Origin: Phycisphaerae bacterium
Lineage (GTDB): Bacteria > Chloroflexota > Anaerolineae > 4572-78 > J111
Direction: 5' to 3'
Assembly: GCA_028285035.1 (NCBI GenBank)
Contig: JANQQF010000155.1
Coordinates: forward strand, 1 to 64,000
DNA length: 64,000 bases
Position numbers and translations under genes: made by a program. Positions 15,566 through 25,659 of this stretch are shown here, piece by piece (within the stretch, counting starts at the first letter, position 1; each line of letters begins with the position of its first letter). Below the pieces are notes generated by a model. That model was not told where the DNA came from, made no database searches, and saw only the letters and a list, made by a program, of their open reading frames with translations.

Positions 15566-16612
15566 TCACCATGCTCCCGTTAACGTCTGATATGACGCAA
15601 TTCCGATCGCTACGATAAACAACCACACAAATCCAGCCGGTAATAAGAATTTCCAACAAAACTGCATCAGTTGGTCAAAGCGCACCCGAGGCACACTGGC
15701 CCGGATCCAGACAATGACAAACAAGATAATAACTACTTTCAGGATAAAGTAGACAACACCCAAAATAGGAATTGTTTCTGCAAATGGTCCAATCCATCCT
15801 CCTAAAAAGAGGGTTGCCGTCAGGCAGGCAAACACGATGGTGTGTACATACTCCGCCCCGAAAAAGAGACCAAACTTCATCCCCCCATACTCGGTCACAA
15901 ACCCACCGATCAACTCATTTTCAGTTTCAGGCAGATCAAAAGGAGAACGTCCTGCCTCAGCCAAACCACTGATAAAGAAAATCAAGAAGGACGGTATTAA
16001 CAAAATTAGGGGGAAATAATCACTCTGAAAGTTGACGATATCTGTCACGCGCATTGAGCCAGTAACCAAAATAACGCTAGCCATAGCCACACCCATCGGC
16101 AATTCGTAGCTCAGCATCTGGGCGCTGGTTCGTAGACCACCTAACAACGAGTATTTGTTGTTACTGGCCCAACCACCCAACACGACCCCATATGTCCCCA
16201 AACTTCCGATGGCCAGCAGATAAATAATGCCAACATTGATATCTGCAATCCACGGATGGATGGTTATCGGTGTACCAAAAGCAGTGAAAGGCAAGGTAAA
16301 TGGCTCTTTAGCAAGAGGCACCACCGCAAAGGCAATTAAGGCAGGCACAAGGGCAATACAGGGGGCAAGCATGTAGACAAAACGGTTGACATGCCCAGGA
16401 ACAAGTTCCTCCTTGAAGAACATTTTGAACATGTCAGCGATGATCTGCAATGTTCCAAATTTTCCAACGCGATTCGGGCCATAACGCTGCGTAAATCGAG
16501 CCAACAATTTACGCTCAGCAACCGTCATCGCTGCGAAAGAAAGCATCAGAATGGTCGCAATTGCACCAGTTTTGATGACCTCAACAATTATTGTTACAAG
16601 CAGTGGATCCAT
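15566..16612 (-). CDS. nuoH: NADH-quinone oxidoreductase subunit H
   Basis: A 348-residue membrane subunit with eight to nine helices that forms part of the quinone chamber. It shows AERKLLARFTQRYGPNRVG near the N-terminus and the conserved GLAEAGRSPFDLPETENELIGGFVTEYGGMKFG stretch (charged E-channel loop), including the ligand-like acidic residues. Standard length and position between nuoG and nuoI. Confidence 0.97.
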   Translation of the reverse strand: MDPLLVTIIVEVIKTGAIATILMLSFAAMTVAERKLLARFTQRYGPNRVGKFGTLQIIADMFKMFFKEELVPGHVNRFVYMLAPCIALVPALIAFAVVPLAKEPFTLPFTAFGTPITIHPWIADINVGIIYLLAIGSLGTYGVVLGGWASNNKYSLLGGLRTSAQMLSYELPMGVAMASVILVTGSMRVTDIVNFQSDYFPLILLIPSFLIFFISGLAEAGRSPFDLPETENELIGGFVTEYGGMKFGLFFGAEYVHTIVFACLTATLFLGGWIGPFAETIPILGVVYFILKVVIILFVIVWIRASVPRVRFDQLMQFCWKFLLPAGFVWLFIVAIGIASYQTLTGAW

Positions 16613-16672
16613 TTTGTTTCGCTAAAATCGATAGTTTAGAAGATGAGAACTCTAGGCTCGCATCAGATTAGG

Positions 16673-19348
16673 TTATACAACTTCAACTGGAACTTCTTCA
16701 ACAGCCTTTTCAATCGTCACTGTTGCATATAGACCATCTGGACCGACTAATTTTTCAGCAGGCCGTTCATTCAAATTGCGTGAGATCATCGCTACACCTT
16801 CGCCCATCATTCGGCTGACTTGCACAGGCAAGCTGAGTAAGGTTCCGTTTTGCGAAATTGTCACGCTGTCGCCATTACTAATTCCTAGTTTCGTAGCGTC
16901 AGGTCGTGAAATCAGCACTTCAGCCTTAGCCAAGCGGGGCTGTACAATCTCAGCTTCAGCCAGCAGCGGTCCACCATCATACAATCGACGCGCTGCAACC
17001 AAAGTGAACCCTTCTTCATTTTCAGCAGGTGTCTCAGGAGCAACGAAACGTAGTTCAATGCTTTCGCCACGTTCAGCAGCGGTCGGCCACTGTACACCCT
17101 CACGAACATCTGTGGTGAAGCTCATCCCTTCATAAATGTAGTGGGATGTCTTACGTTCTAATGAAACGGGCATCACCAAATTCTCAAATTTCATATCGGT
17201 GTAGAGGGACACTTCTTGAGTGATTTCAGCCATCACCCCATCGGCGGAGGCGTAGCCCCAATCAGCACCAAGTCGGCCCGCAATTGCGGTCAAAATCAAC
17301 CAATCGGCCCAAGCTTGTCCTGGCGCAGGAACACCGGGATCAAAGGCCTGTACGCGACGCTCTAAATTCGTAAATGTACCATCGCGTTCTGCTGTACCAC
17401 GTGTTGGGAGAACCACATCAGCCATCTGAGCGGTCTTGGTCAAGAACATATCTTGCACAACCAAGAATTCCAATGCCTCAAGCGCAGTTCGATAGGCTTC
17501 GCTATCAGCGGCTGGATTAGCACCCGCCACCAAAAGCCCCTTGACACTACCCTCACTCAACATTTCCCCAGTCGATTTACCCGCCTCACCTTCAACAGCA
17601 ACATAGCCAGGCAATCGATCTGGCACAACGCCCATATCGGCAGCACCACGGCTGTTCGCTTCAGGCAGAACAGCAATTACACCATTATCAGGCTTACCAA
17701 AGTGCCCCGTGACCAAAGCCAAGGCTTCCAGCGCCGCTCGCAAGGCTGGGTCATTACCAGCCTCAAGTCCGAACAGAATAATACCATTGTCGGCTTCAGC
17801 ATAAGCTTTCGCGGTCGCTGCAATTTCTTCAACATCAATCCCGGTAGCTTCAGCTACATTTTGTACACTATAATCTTGTAAATTTGATTTCAAGTCATCA
17901 AGTCCAGAAATATTGGCGTTATCATCAACCAAACCCTGCTCAATAACTGAGCTAAGCAAACCCAAGGCCAAGTGACTGGCCGTACCGTATCGGTAACGCA
18001 GGCTAGTACTTGATTGAGAGTCGAGCTTAGTTCGGCGCCCTCCTGCATTAATAAGAGTCGCTCCTCGCTTTGTCGCCGCTCCAGCAACACGCAGGTAAAG
18101 GATGGGCGCGTCTTCATCTAAATCTGTGCCCATCACAAGAATGGTTGTCCCTTGACCAACACGACCTAAGTCTGTACCCGTGCCAACACCAACGGTATAT
18201 GCTGTTTCATCTTCAATCGCGGCGTTGAGGCCAATTCGGTGATCAATGTTGTTTGTACCAATCACATCACGGAAGAATTTTTGGAAGAGGTATAAATCTT
18301 CATTTGAGAGTGAGGCTTGGGCAATTCCACCCAAGGCATTAGCCCCTTGAATGCGCTTAATTACCTCAAATTTGTGGGAAACGACTTCTAGAGCTTCACT
18401 CCACGAGGTCTCAACTAGCTGACCGTCTTTACGAACCAAAGGCATTGTCAAACGATTTGGGCTACCATTGAAGTGATGGCCAAATCGACCTTTATCACAA
18501 ATCCAGACTTCATTGACAGCCTCATTTTGGCGTGGCATCACGCGTTTTACTTCGCCAGTTCGAGTACCAAGCACAGTGTTACAACCAACACTACAGTGGT
18601 TACAAACACTCGGTACGTTGGTCAACTCCCAAGCTCGGGCACCAAATCGGAAGTCGCGGGAGGTTAAGGCCCCAACAGGACAAATATCAGTGGTATTGCC
18701 AGAGTAATGGCTATCAAATGAAGGGTTTGAATAACTAACAATATGGGCATAACGACCACGTTCTTCAATGGCCAACACCGGATCGTGGGCAAGTTCTTCT
18801 TGGAAGCGGGTACAGCGGGTACAAATGATACACCGCTCCATATCCAGCATAATCAAATCGCCCAAAGGGTACTTCTTCGGAAAATGTTGCTTATCGCCGT
18901 AGTCAAAACGGCTTTGTCCCGGCCCATGTCGAATGGTGAGGTCTTGAAGCGGGCATTCACCGCCTTTGTCACACACGGGGCAATCCAATGGATGGCTCGT
19001 TAGTAGAAATTCTAATACCGCTTTTCTATCATCCAGCGCAGCCTCTGAGTTTACTTTGACCACCATTCCTTCAGAAACAGGCGTGGTACAGGCTGTCATC
19101 GGTTTTGGGAAGAAGCGGATAATAGGGTTACCATCTTCATCCAGTTCAGGCTCACGAGTCTGGCGATTGACTCCAGGTGTTCCCACCTCAACTAAACACA
19201 TTCGACACATTCCAACAGGATCGAGCTTAGCGTGGTAACAAAATACAGGTATTTCGTTTTGGATTTGTTTAGCGGCCTCGACAATTAGGGTCCCTTTGGG
19301 GACCGTAACTTCGACACCATCTATAGTTAACGTAACTTGGTCGGTCAT
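16673..19348 (-). CDS. nuoG: NADH-quinone oxidoreductase subunit G
   Basis: An 891-residue iron-sulfur subunit. The N-terminal 2Fe-2S domain has CYHAKLDPVGMCRMC and a later Cys in MTACTTPV. Next come the HPLDCPVCDKGGECPLQD segment (N5/N4 region) and CIICTRCTRFQEE. A molybdopterin-oxidoreductase-like domain begins with CNHCSVGC and a distal Cys in VWICDKG, compatible with the extra N7-type 4Fe-4S site. The remainder resembles formate-dehydrogenase alpha folds and ends with an ADC-type beta-barrel domain (about residue 770 onward). It sits between nuoF and nuoH. Confidence 0.96.
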   Translation of the reverse strand: MTDQVTLTIDGVEVTVPKGTLIVEAAKQIQNEIPVFCYHAKLDPVGMCRMCLVEVGTPGVNRQTREPELDEDGNPIIRFFPKPMTACTTPVSEGMVVKVNSEAALDDRKAVLEFLLTSHPLDCPVCDKGGECPLQDLTIRHGPGQSRFDYGDKQHFPKKYPLGDLIMLDMERCIICTRCTRFQEELAHDPVLAIEERGRYAHIVSYSNPSFDSHYSGNTTDICPVGALTSRDFRFGARAWELTNVPSVCNHCSVGCNTVLGTRTGEVKRVMPRQNEAVNEVWICDKGRFGHHFNGSPNRLTMPLVRKDGQLVETSWSEALEVVSHKFEVIKRIQGANALGGIAQASLSNEDLYLFQKFFRDVIGTNNIDHRIGLNAAIEDETAYTVGVGTGTDLGRVGQGTTILVMGTDLDEDAPILYLRVAGAATKRGATLINAGGRRTKLDSQSSTSLRYRYGTASHLALGLLSSVIEQGLVDDNANISGLDDLKSNLQDYSVQNVAEATGIDVEEIAATAKAYAEADNGIILFGLEAGNDPALRAALEALALVTGHFGKPDNGVIAVLPEANSRGAADMGVVPDRLPGYVAVEGEAGKSTGEMLSEGSVKGLLVAGANPAADSEAYRTALEALEFLVVQDMFLTKTAQMADVVLPTRGTAERDGTFTNLERRVQAFDPGVPAPGQAWADWLILTAIAGRLGADWGYASADGVMAEITQEVSLYTDMKFENLVMPVSLERKTSHYIYEGMSFTTDVREGVQWPTAAERGESIELRFVAPETPAENEEGFTLVAARRLYDGGPLLAEAEIVQPRLAKAEVLISRPDATKLGISNGDSVTISQNGTLLSLPVQVSRMMGEGVAMISRNLNERPAEKLVGPDGLYATVTIEKAVEEVPVEVV

Positions 19349-19384
19349 TGTTTTCCCTGACTCAGTTTGGGTAATTACAATTGT

Positions 19385-19456
19385 GAGATTGGGGATTGGT
19401 TATTAGAGATTGTGTTTGTTTATACAATCTCCCAACCTCTATTCTCTAATCTCTAT
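19385..19456. repeat. AGATT-rich intergenic repeat between nuoF and nuoG
   Basis: Iterated GAGATTGG/TAGAGATTG units face CAATCTC/CTCTAATCTC units, so the region can fold into imperfect hairpins (for example GAGATTGT with ACAATCTC). The same vocabulary recurs at 43832-43905. No coding potential is seen. Confidence 0.55.
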
Positions 19457-20767
19457 TTACAACATCAAGTGGATCAGATTCTGTTGAGCTGCTTCAACCT
19501 CATTCTCTTCCTTGGCTAAAGCTTCATACTCATCCATGAACAAATTCAAGCTCGTGCGGACCCCAGGAATCGCGAACTCGCCCAAGAGACAGAAACAGTT
19601 TCCTTCCATTTGATCCGTAATATTTTTGAGCATTTCAATATCTTGCTTCGTACCACGGCCTTCACGCAGTTTACGGTAAACGCTGGCTAACCAGTGAGTA
19701 CCTTCACGGCAAGGGCTACATTTCCCACAGCTTTCATGCTTGAAGAATTTGATATTCTTTTCGGCTGCCCAAACACCATTAACTGTTTCATCAAGAATAA
19801 TGAAGGAGGCCGAGCCAAGCATTGCCCCAGCCGCAGCCATCGCTTCATAATCCATCGTGGTATCAAGTTTGTCTGGCCCCATAATCGACGAAGAGGCACC
19901 AGCAGGCAAAATCCCCTTGACTTCTTTGCCATCAATGATGCCGCCGCCACACTCTTCAATCAGATAGCGAATAGGGGTCCCTAGGGGCAGTTCATAGTTG
20001 CCAGGTTTGTTTACCCGCCCACTCAAACAAAAGATCTTTGTTCCGGGACTTCGTTCTGTCCCAAAGCTTTTATACCAATCAGCCCCGTGAATAATAATCT
20101 GGGGTACATTGGCTAATGTTTCAACATTGTTGATGACGGTTGGCTTAGCATACAGCCCCTGTACCGCTGGGAATGGGGGGCGACTACGGGGCTGCCCCAT
20201 CAAACCTTCGAGGCTATTGAGTAAGGCCGTTTCTTCCCCACAAATGTAAGCACCTGCGCCAAGATGGAGGTACATGTCAAGTGAGAAGCCAGAATCGAGG
20301 ATGTTCTCACCAAGAAAGCCGCGTTCATAGGCTTCATCGACGGCTGTTTGTAATCGGGTATTGAAAAGCGTTTTGAATTCACCCCGACCGTAAATGTAGG
20401 CACCTTCGGCCCCAACAGCATAAGCACACAAAGCAATCCCTTCAATCAACTGGTGAGGATTACCCGTCATAATTTCACGATCTTTGAATGTGCCAGGTTC
20501 GCTTTCATCAGCATTGACAACGATGTATTTGGGAGTAATTCCCTTTGGAATAAAACCCCATTTTACACCAGCCGGAAACCCCGCTCCACCACGACCACGT
20601 AACCCAGAGGCTTTCACTTCGTTGGTGACTTCATCGGGTTCCATCCCAGTAAGGGCTTTTTTCAGGCCTTCATAGCCATCATTTGCGAGATAAACATCGA
20701 TCTCGTGGATGTTTTCAACATCAAGATGGCGGAACAAAACATATTTTTCGAGGAGTTCATTTCCCAT
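19457..20767 (-). CDS. nuoF: NADH-quinone oxidoreductase subunit F
   Basis: A 436-residue NADH-binding flavoprotein subunit of complex I. It has the FMN site GLRGRGGAGFPAG (about 54-66) and KYIVVNADESEPGTFKDRE. The 4Fe-4S cluster N3 ligands are in ESCGKCSPCREG and the distal Cys in GNCFCLLGE. It oxidises NADH and passes electrons to NuoE and NuoG clusters. It lies 18 nt after nuoE. Confidence 0.97.
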   Translation of the reverse strand: MGNELLEKYVLFRHLDVENIHEIDVYLANDGYEGLKKALTGMEPDEVTNEVKASGLRGRGGAGFPAGVKWGFIPKGITPKYIVVNADESEPGTFKDREIMTGNPHQLIEGIALCAYAVGAEGAYIYGRGEFKTLFNTRLQTAVDEAYERGFLGENILDSGFSLDMYLHLGAGAYICGEETALLNSLEGLMGQPRSRPPFPAVQGLYAKPTVINNVETLANVPQIIIHGADWYKSFGTERSPGTKIFCLSGRVNKPGNYELPLGTPIRYLIEECGGGIIDGKEVKGILPAGASSSIMGPDKLDTTMDYEAMAAAGAMLGSASFIILDETVNGVWAAEKNIKFFKHESCGKCSPCREGTHWLASVYRKLREGRGTKQDIEMLKNITDQMEGNCFCLLGEFAIPGVRTSLNLFMDEYEALAKEENEVEAAQQNLIHLML

Positions 20768-20785
20768 TATGATTCAATCCTAAAT

Positions 20786-21277
20786 TTAGTTAGTTGTCTC
20801 AGCCTGTCGTAATCCATCAATAATAGCGTCGATTTGCTCATCCGTTAAGTCTTCGTGATATTCCAAATTTATCTGTAAACAGGGTGCTTTATCACACGCC
20901 GCAATACACACAACTTCTTCAACGGTAAACAAACCATCTTCAGTTGTTCCACCGTGTGAACCTAAGCCCATCCGATGACACAGTCGTTTGTAAAAATCCT
21001 CAGCTCCACGCAAGGCACAGGGCAAATCCGTGCAAACTTCAACCATATACTTTCCAACCGGTTCTTTACGATAAAGTGTATAAAAACCGATGATGGAATG
21101 AACGTGAGTGACCGGAATGTCCAAGGCTTCTGCCACGGCTTCAATGTCATCATTATCCAGCCAGTTTTTCTCGCGTTGTGCCAAATAGAGGGCTGGCATC
21201 ACCGCAGATAACTTTCGATCTGGTGGATATTTCTTTAATATTTCATCAAGTTCTTGCTGTTCTTTTTCAGACCACAT
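20786..21277 (-). CDS. nuoE: NADH-quinone oxidoreductase subunit E
   Basis: A 163-residue thioredoxin-fold 2Fe-2S subunit (cluster N1a). The ligands are CTDLPC (Cx4C) and CIAAC (Cx3C) after EEV. The N-terminal helical part (about 1-75) is typical. It is 20 nt downstream of nuoCD and directly before nuoF, the usual NADH-module order. Confidence 0.96.
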   Translation of the reverse strand: MWSEKEQQELDEILKKYPPDRKLSAVMPALYLAQREKNWLDNDDIEAVAEALDIPVTHVHSIIGFYTLYRKEPVGKYMVEVCTDLPCALRGAEDFYKRLCHRMGLGSHGGTTEDGLFTVEEVVCIAACDKAPCLQINLEYHEDLTDEQIDAIIDGLRQAETTN

Positions 21278-21297
21278 AGTAATCTCTTGTGTTAAAA

Positions 21298-23073
21298 TTA
21301 ACGATCAACTTCGCCCAGTACAATGTCGATTGAACCAATAATTGCAACCAAATCAGACATGTAGCTATTGCGGGCCATCATATCGGTTGCCTGTAGATTG
21401 ACAAAGGAGGGACCTCGAACCCGAAGACGATGCGGGACTGCTGTGCCATCACTGATGATACCGAAACCCAACCAACCTTTCGGGTTTTCAGCCACCCCAT
21501 AAAATTGACCTTCTGGCGGGCGATATCCTTCTGTAACCAGCTTGAAGTGGTGGATCAATGACTCCATACTCGTGGAAATCTCTTCACGTGGGGGCAAGGC
21601 CACTTTTCGATCTTCGGTACGGAAGGGACCTGGCTTCAGTTTAGCCATTCCCTGTTCAATGATGCGCATACTCTGGCGCAATTCATTGATACGGACCTCA
21701 TACCGAGCGTAACAGTCTGCATCTGTAGATGTTGGCACCTCAAAATCAAATTGATCATACCCAGAGTAGGGTTTAAGTTTTCGTAAATCCAGAGGGACAC
21801 CTGCGGCGCGTAGTAATGGTCCGGTAATACCAAGACCGATAGCCTCTTCGGCCTTCAAGACCCCAACGCCTCTTAGCCGAGCAATCCAGAGCGGGTTGTT
21901 AGTAAGCATTGCCTCAAAGTCAATCAAATGCTCTTTGAACTCTTTGAGGAACGAGTTCACTGCATCTCTGAAGGCTCCTGGTAATACCCAGCGTAAGCCA
22001 CCGACACTAAAGTAGCTAGTGGTCATTCGAGCGCCACAGACCATTTCAAAAATATCGAGGATACGCTCGCGCATTTTGAAGCAGTACATCGCTAGAGCGT
22101 GGGGCGTGCCACTCACATCCATACAGTGGGTACCGAGCCAGATCATGTGACTGGCGATACGCTGTAGTTCACACAGAATGACGCGAGCAAACTGAGCATA
22201 CTCAGGGATTTCAACGTCCATAATGGTCTCAACTGCCATTACATAGGCTAGGTTGTTACACATTGGCGAGGCGTAATCCATTCGATCACAGTAGGGAATA
22301 AACTTCTCGTATCGTTTGTTCTCACCTGTTTTCTCAAAGCCAGAGTGGAGGTAGCCAACCTCTGGGCTAACCCGACGAACTGTTTCCCCATCCAGCTCAA
22401 CAGCCAGACGAAGCACCCCGTGTGTCGCAGGATGGTGCGGCCCAACATTGACCACCATGTTTTCTTCAGTATCCATCTCTTCCGGCAGTTCAGTTAGGAA
22501 GGATGGGCCGACCATAATTTGCTTACCTAAGTGAGCAAAGCGAGGGTTATCTTTGTCATGAGAGAAGTAAACAGGCTCGCCACCGAGAGGATAATCTTTC
22601 CGCAATGGATGACCAACCCAGTTATCTGGCATCATAATTCGATGCAGCCAAGGGTGATTGTCAAAGGCAATCCCCATCAAGTCATATGTTTCGCGCTCCA
22701 GCCAGTTGGCTGTCGGCCAAAGGTCTGTCACAGAATCAATGGTGGGCAATGACTCACCGGAGCCGTTACCATTACCATTGACATTCGCTTCCTTTTCTAT
22801 TGGAACAATCACACGAAGAAATTCATTACGAGGGATAGAGTACAACTCATAGTTCACTGCAAAACGGGGCGATTGACCAAGTTTCATGCGGTCAGTGCCA
22901 TAGACATCAAGCAAAAGATTGTATTGCATTTCTGTGTCATCACGCAGAAATTGAGCAATATTATGAAAATGCTCGGCATCGACTTCAACCACGGCCTGAT
23001 CACGAAACTCAGGGCCCTCTTGAACTTCAGCAGGAAATCTTGACTTTAATTTTTCGACAATATTTTCAGTCAT
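21298..23073 (-). CDS. nuoCD: NADH-quinone oxidoreductase subunit C/D fusion
   Basis: A 591-residue fusion of the NuoC 30-kDa domain (about 1-195, with the signature ERETYDLMGI and HPLRKDYPLGGEP) and the NuoD 49-kDa quinone-site domain (about 205-591). NuoD features are NVGPHHPATHGVLRL, GYLHSGFEK, CDRMDY and the C-terminal LGEVDR. A low-complexity NGNGNGSG insert lies at about residues 97-104 within NuoC. The C/D fusion is known in several phyla, E. coli included. The quinone-pocket His and Tyr region (PHHPATHG) is intact. Confidence 0.97.
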   Translation of the reverse strand: MTENIVEKLKSRFPAEVQEGPEFRDQAVVEVDAEHFHNIAQFLRDDTEMQYNLLLDVYGTDRMKLGQSPRFAVNYELYSIPRNEFLRVIVPIEKEANVNGNGNGSGESLPTIDSVTDLWPTANWLERETYDLMGIAFDNHPWLHRIMMPDNWVGHPLRKDYPLGGEPVYFSHDKDNPRFAHLGKQIMVGPSFLTELPEEMDTEENMVVNVGPHHPATHGVLRLAVELDGETVRRVSPEVGYLHSGFEKTGENKRYEKFIPYCDRMDYASPMCNNLAYVMAVETIMDVEIPEYAQFARVILCELQRIASHMIWLGTHCMDVSGTPHALAMYCFKMRERILDIFEMVCGARMTTSYFSVGGLRWVLPGAFRDAVNSFLKEFKEHLIDFEAMLTNNPLWIARLRGVGVLKAEEAIGLGITGPLLRAAGVPLDLRKLKPYSGYDQFDFEVPTSTDADCYARYEVRINELRQSMRIIEQGMAKLKPGPFRTEDRKVALPPREEISTSMESLIHHFKLVTEGYRPPEGQFYGVAENPKGWLGFGIISDGTAVPHRLRVRGPSFVNLQATDMMARNSYMSDLVAIIGSIDIVLGEVDR

Positions 23074-23115
23074 TATCTAGTAATCCCATCAGAGTTATCT
23101 GACGCTGTAACTTCA

Positions 23116-23643
23116 TTAATTACCAATCTTGGTTTCCTCTTTGACCTTTTCCCGCAATCGATCCATCGCGTAGAAGAGGGCTTCTGGACGTGGTGGGCAG
23201 CCAGGCACATAAACATCGACCGGCAAGATTTTGTCAACCCCTTGGATAATAGCGTAATTGTTGAAAGGACCACCACAAGATGCACAGTCACCCATCGCCA
23301 CAACCCATTTTGGTTCTGACATTTGATCATAAACGCGCTTAATCACAGGGGCCATTTTGTTTGAGACTCGACCAGATACGATTAAAAGGTCAGCTTGACG
23401 GGGTGAAGCTCGAAACACCTCCGAGCCAAAACGTGCGATGTCAAAACGCGACATCCCGGCACTAATCTGCTCGATAGCACAGCAAGCTAAACCAAAGGTC
23501 AACGGCCACATTGAATTGGCCCGCCCCCAATTGATGACATCCTCTAACTTAGCCAGGGCCAAACCAAATGATCCATCTTTTCCTTGAGTTTGAGCGATTT
23601 CTAAATCACCTTGGGTTGGTATCCCACCGACTGCTACTCCCAT
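23116..23643 (-). CDS. nuoB: NADH-quinone oxidoreductase subunit B
   Basis: A 175-residue subunit that binds the terminal cluster N2. The ligands are the tandem C54-C55 ([10 protein letters not shown]), C120 (GDCASCGG) and C149 (VPGCPPRPE), with the spacing known from E. coli. ATG 23643 is preferred over a TTG seven codons earlier because AAGGGG precedes it at about 7 nt. It then overlaps the nuoA stop by 10 nt. Confidence 0.97.
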   Translation of the reverse strand: MGVAVGGIPTQGDLEIAQTQGKDGSFGLALAKLEDVINWGRANSMWPLTFGLACCAIEQISAGMSRFDIARFGSEVFRASPRQADLLIVSGRVSNKMAPVIKRVYDQMSEPKWVVAMGDCASCGGPFNNYAIIQGVDKILPVDVYVPGCPPRPEALFYAMDRLREKVKEETKIGN

Positions 23644-23990
23644 TCTAAGGCCCCTTTCTTCCAAACATAGATGTAACTCTCAATCAAAAGTAGTGTAAAT
23701 ATTCCGATTTGTACCAATCCGTACCATTGTAAATCCCAAAACAACACAGCCCAGGGGTAGAAGAAAAGCACTTCGATATCAAAAAGAATAAACAGCATCG
23801 CTACCATATAATACTGGATCGGTACTTTTCGACGGGCTGATCCATAATTCAATTTTCCAGACTCAACAACTTCAGATTTAGCTTGATTTGGGCGATAAGG
23901 CCCTAGGTAATGGGGGAGAATAATACTAACACTGGCCAAGAATGACGCGACCAAGAAAAATATCAAAATTGGTGTATAATCAGCGGGCAC
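23634..23990 (-). CDS. nuoA: NADH-quinone oxidoreductase subunit A
   Basis: A 118-residue three-helix membrane subunit, first gene of the operon. Conserved features are [24 protein letters not shown] (the loop covering the quinone cavity) and [15 protein letters not shown]. The start codon is GTG with GAGGAAA upstream. It is divergent from the M1 lipoprotein gene. Confidence 0.95.
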   Translation of the reverse strand: MPADYTPILIFFLVASFLASVSIILPHYLGPYRPNQAKSEVVESGKLNYGSARRKVPIQYYMVAMLFILFDIEVLFFYPWAVLFWDLQWYGLVQIGIFTLLLIESYIYVWKKGALEWE

Positions 23991-24060
23991 GAGCTATATT
24001 TCCTCTGTTTGAGTTATGGGGATAATAGTTCAAAAAATCACAAACTCATATTGTTCGTTA

Positions 24061-24089
24061 AGTTTATCACAAGCAAAATTTCTTGTCAA
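24061..24089 (-). promoter_or_regulatory. candidate promoter of the nuo operon
   Basis: Minus-strand TTGACA (24084-24089) and TAAACT (24061-24066, 4 of 6 matches to TATAAT), spaced by 17 nt. It lies about 70 nt upstream of the nuoA GTG and within the divergent intergenic region. Confidence 0.55.
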
Positions 24090-24128
24090 AATAAGATAAT
24101 ATATGACTCACTTTTGCACAGATTTGTA

Positions 24129-25625
24129 ATGAACAAATTTCTAAACTATAAAATCCAAAAATTTTTTTCATCATTCCTATTTCTTATCGCAATAGGAATT
24201 TTTATCAGTGGTTGTCAAGCCAATGATTTATTGGTTAATACTGGCTTGATTACGCCAACCCCAACGCCAGATCCATACAGCCACTATCGGGCCATTCTAC
24301 AGCCAGATGCTCGATTTGACATTGAAGCTCTGCTCCCATTACCAACCTATCACATCACGGCTCGTTTGGAGAATCGATCTTTGTTAAAGGGTGTTGTACA
24401 GGTGACTATCCCTCGTCCCCAAGACAGCTATATTTTCCGATTGTATCCTAATGTACAAAACTATAATGGAGCAATGCGAGTTACAAAGGCATTAATCAAT
24501 CAAATGCCAGTTCAGCCGATATATCTAGATAGTAATTCGGCCTTAAAGACTAATGCATTACCAAGCAGTGAAGATACACAGACAGCCACTACCATTCGAC
24601 TTGATTTTGAAGTTGATATAGGAGATGACAGTTCAAATTTCACGTTATTTGGTTGGAATGGACCAATCTTAACGCTGCCGGGATTTTATCCATTTTTATC
24701 TGTGACACAAAATGGGCAGCCAGTTATAGATGAACCCTCCTTATACAGTGATGTTTTATTTAGCGAAGTGGCTTTATACCAGCTTGATTTAACACTCCCG
24801 AAAGAACTGGTCGTAGTTTCCAGTGGGGTAACGCTGAATCTCACAAACAATCCAGACGATACCCGAACGTGGCAAATTGCAGGTGGCCCTTTACGAGATA
24901 TGACCGTGATTGCTGGTCCATTTCAAGCCACGAGTGAGACTGCGGCTGGGGCTGTCGTAACCTCCTACTATTTAAAGGGGCACGAACCAGCCGGTTTGAG
25001 TGTTCTTGCTCACGCAGCCGCCTCTCTTCGTTTATATAGCGAATTGTACGGCCCCTACCCCTACACCGAGTTGGATGTTGTTGAAGCGCCGTTGGATGTG
25101 CGGGGGATGGAATACAGCGGCCTCATCCTCATCGGCGATTCGCTTTACCAAGATCAACGAAAATTTCTAACGTTTCTCGTCGCTCACGAGGTCGGACATC
25201 AATGGTGGTATAGCTTGGTAGGTAACAATCCTTATAGACATCCTTGGCTCGATGAAGGGTTAACTGAATATGGGGCATTTTCGTATTACAAGGGGGTCTT
25301 TGGGCAACAAGCGGCTGAGGAATTGCTTTTAGGTCGGTGGCAGATTCCGTTTGAGGTGGCTGCAAATGGGGGCATCGACGGAAGAGTGGACCAACCTGCC
25401 GATCAATTTAACGCAACAAGTTATGAGCTTCTGGTTTATGGGAAAGCGGCTCTATTTTTTAACGCCCTGAGAGAGGAATTAGGGGAGGAAATGTATTATC
25501 AAGTCCTCCAAACTTACTACACCGAAAATCGTTACAAGATTACGAACCCACAGATTTTTTTAGCGACAGCACAGCGGGTATCGGGTCGCAATCTAAATCC
25601 ATTGGCAGAACAGTGGTTAAGATGA
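24129..25625 (+). CDS. M1-family metallopeptidase, lipoprotein
   Basis: A 498-residue exported zinc aminopeptidase-like protein. It has a hydrophobic signal with lipobox (FISGC), a Thr/Pro linker (ITPTPTPDP), an N-terminal beta domain, then the gluzincin site H353-E-V-G-H357 with E376 18 residues later (WLDEG). The catalytic domain is short, and the full-length C-terminal helical domain of classical M1 enzymes is missing. ATG 24129 is chosen because it starts the signal peptide; the frame is open 120 nt further upstream. It is one of three such lipoproteins here; the closest relative is two genes downstream. Confidence 0.88.
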   Translation: MNKFLNYKIQKFFSSFLFLIAIGIFISGCQANDLLVNTGLITPTPTPDPYSHYRAILQPDARFDIEALLPLPTYHITARLENRSLLKGVVQVTIPRPQDSYIFRLYPNVQNYNGAMRVTKALINQMPVQPIYLDSNSALKTNALPSSEDTQTATTIRLDFEVDIGDDSSNFTLFGWNGPILTLPGFYPFLSVTQNGQPVIDEPSLYSDVLFSEVALYQLDLTLPKELVVVSSGVTLNLTNNPDDTRTWQIAGGPLRDMTVIAGPFQATSETAAGAVVTSYYLKGHEPAGLSVLAHAAASLRLYSELYGPYPYTELDVVEAPLDVRGMEYSGLILIGDSLYQDQRKFLTFLVAHEVGHQWWYSLVGNNPYRHPWLDEGLTEYGAFSYYKGVFGQQAAEELLLGRWQIPFEVAANGGIDGRVDQPADQFNATSYELLVYGKAALFFNALREELGEEMYYQVLQTYYTENRYKITNPQIFLATAQRVSGRNLNPLAEQWLR

Positions 25626-25659
25626 TACAGGTAAGTTCAAGCAAGGATAAACACAAATT

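Noticed and set aside
24009..24128. N-terminal extension of the first M1 lipoprotein
   Set aside because: The signal peptide begins at ATG 24129; the extension lies over the nuo promoter region and has no family match I can see.
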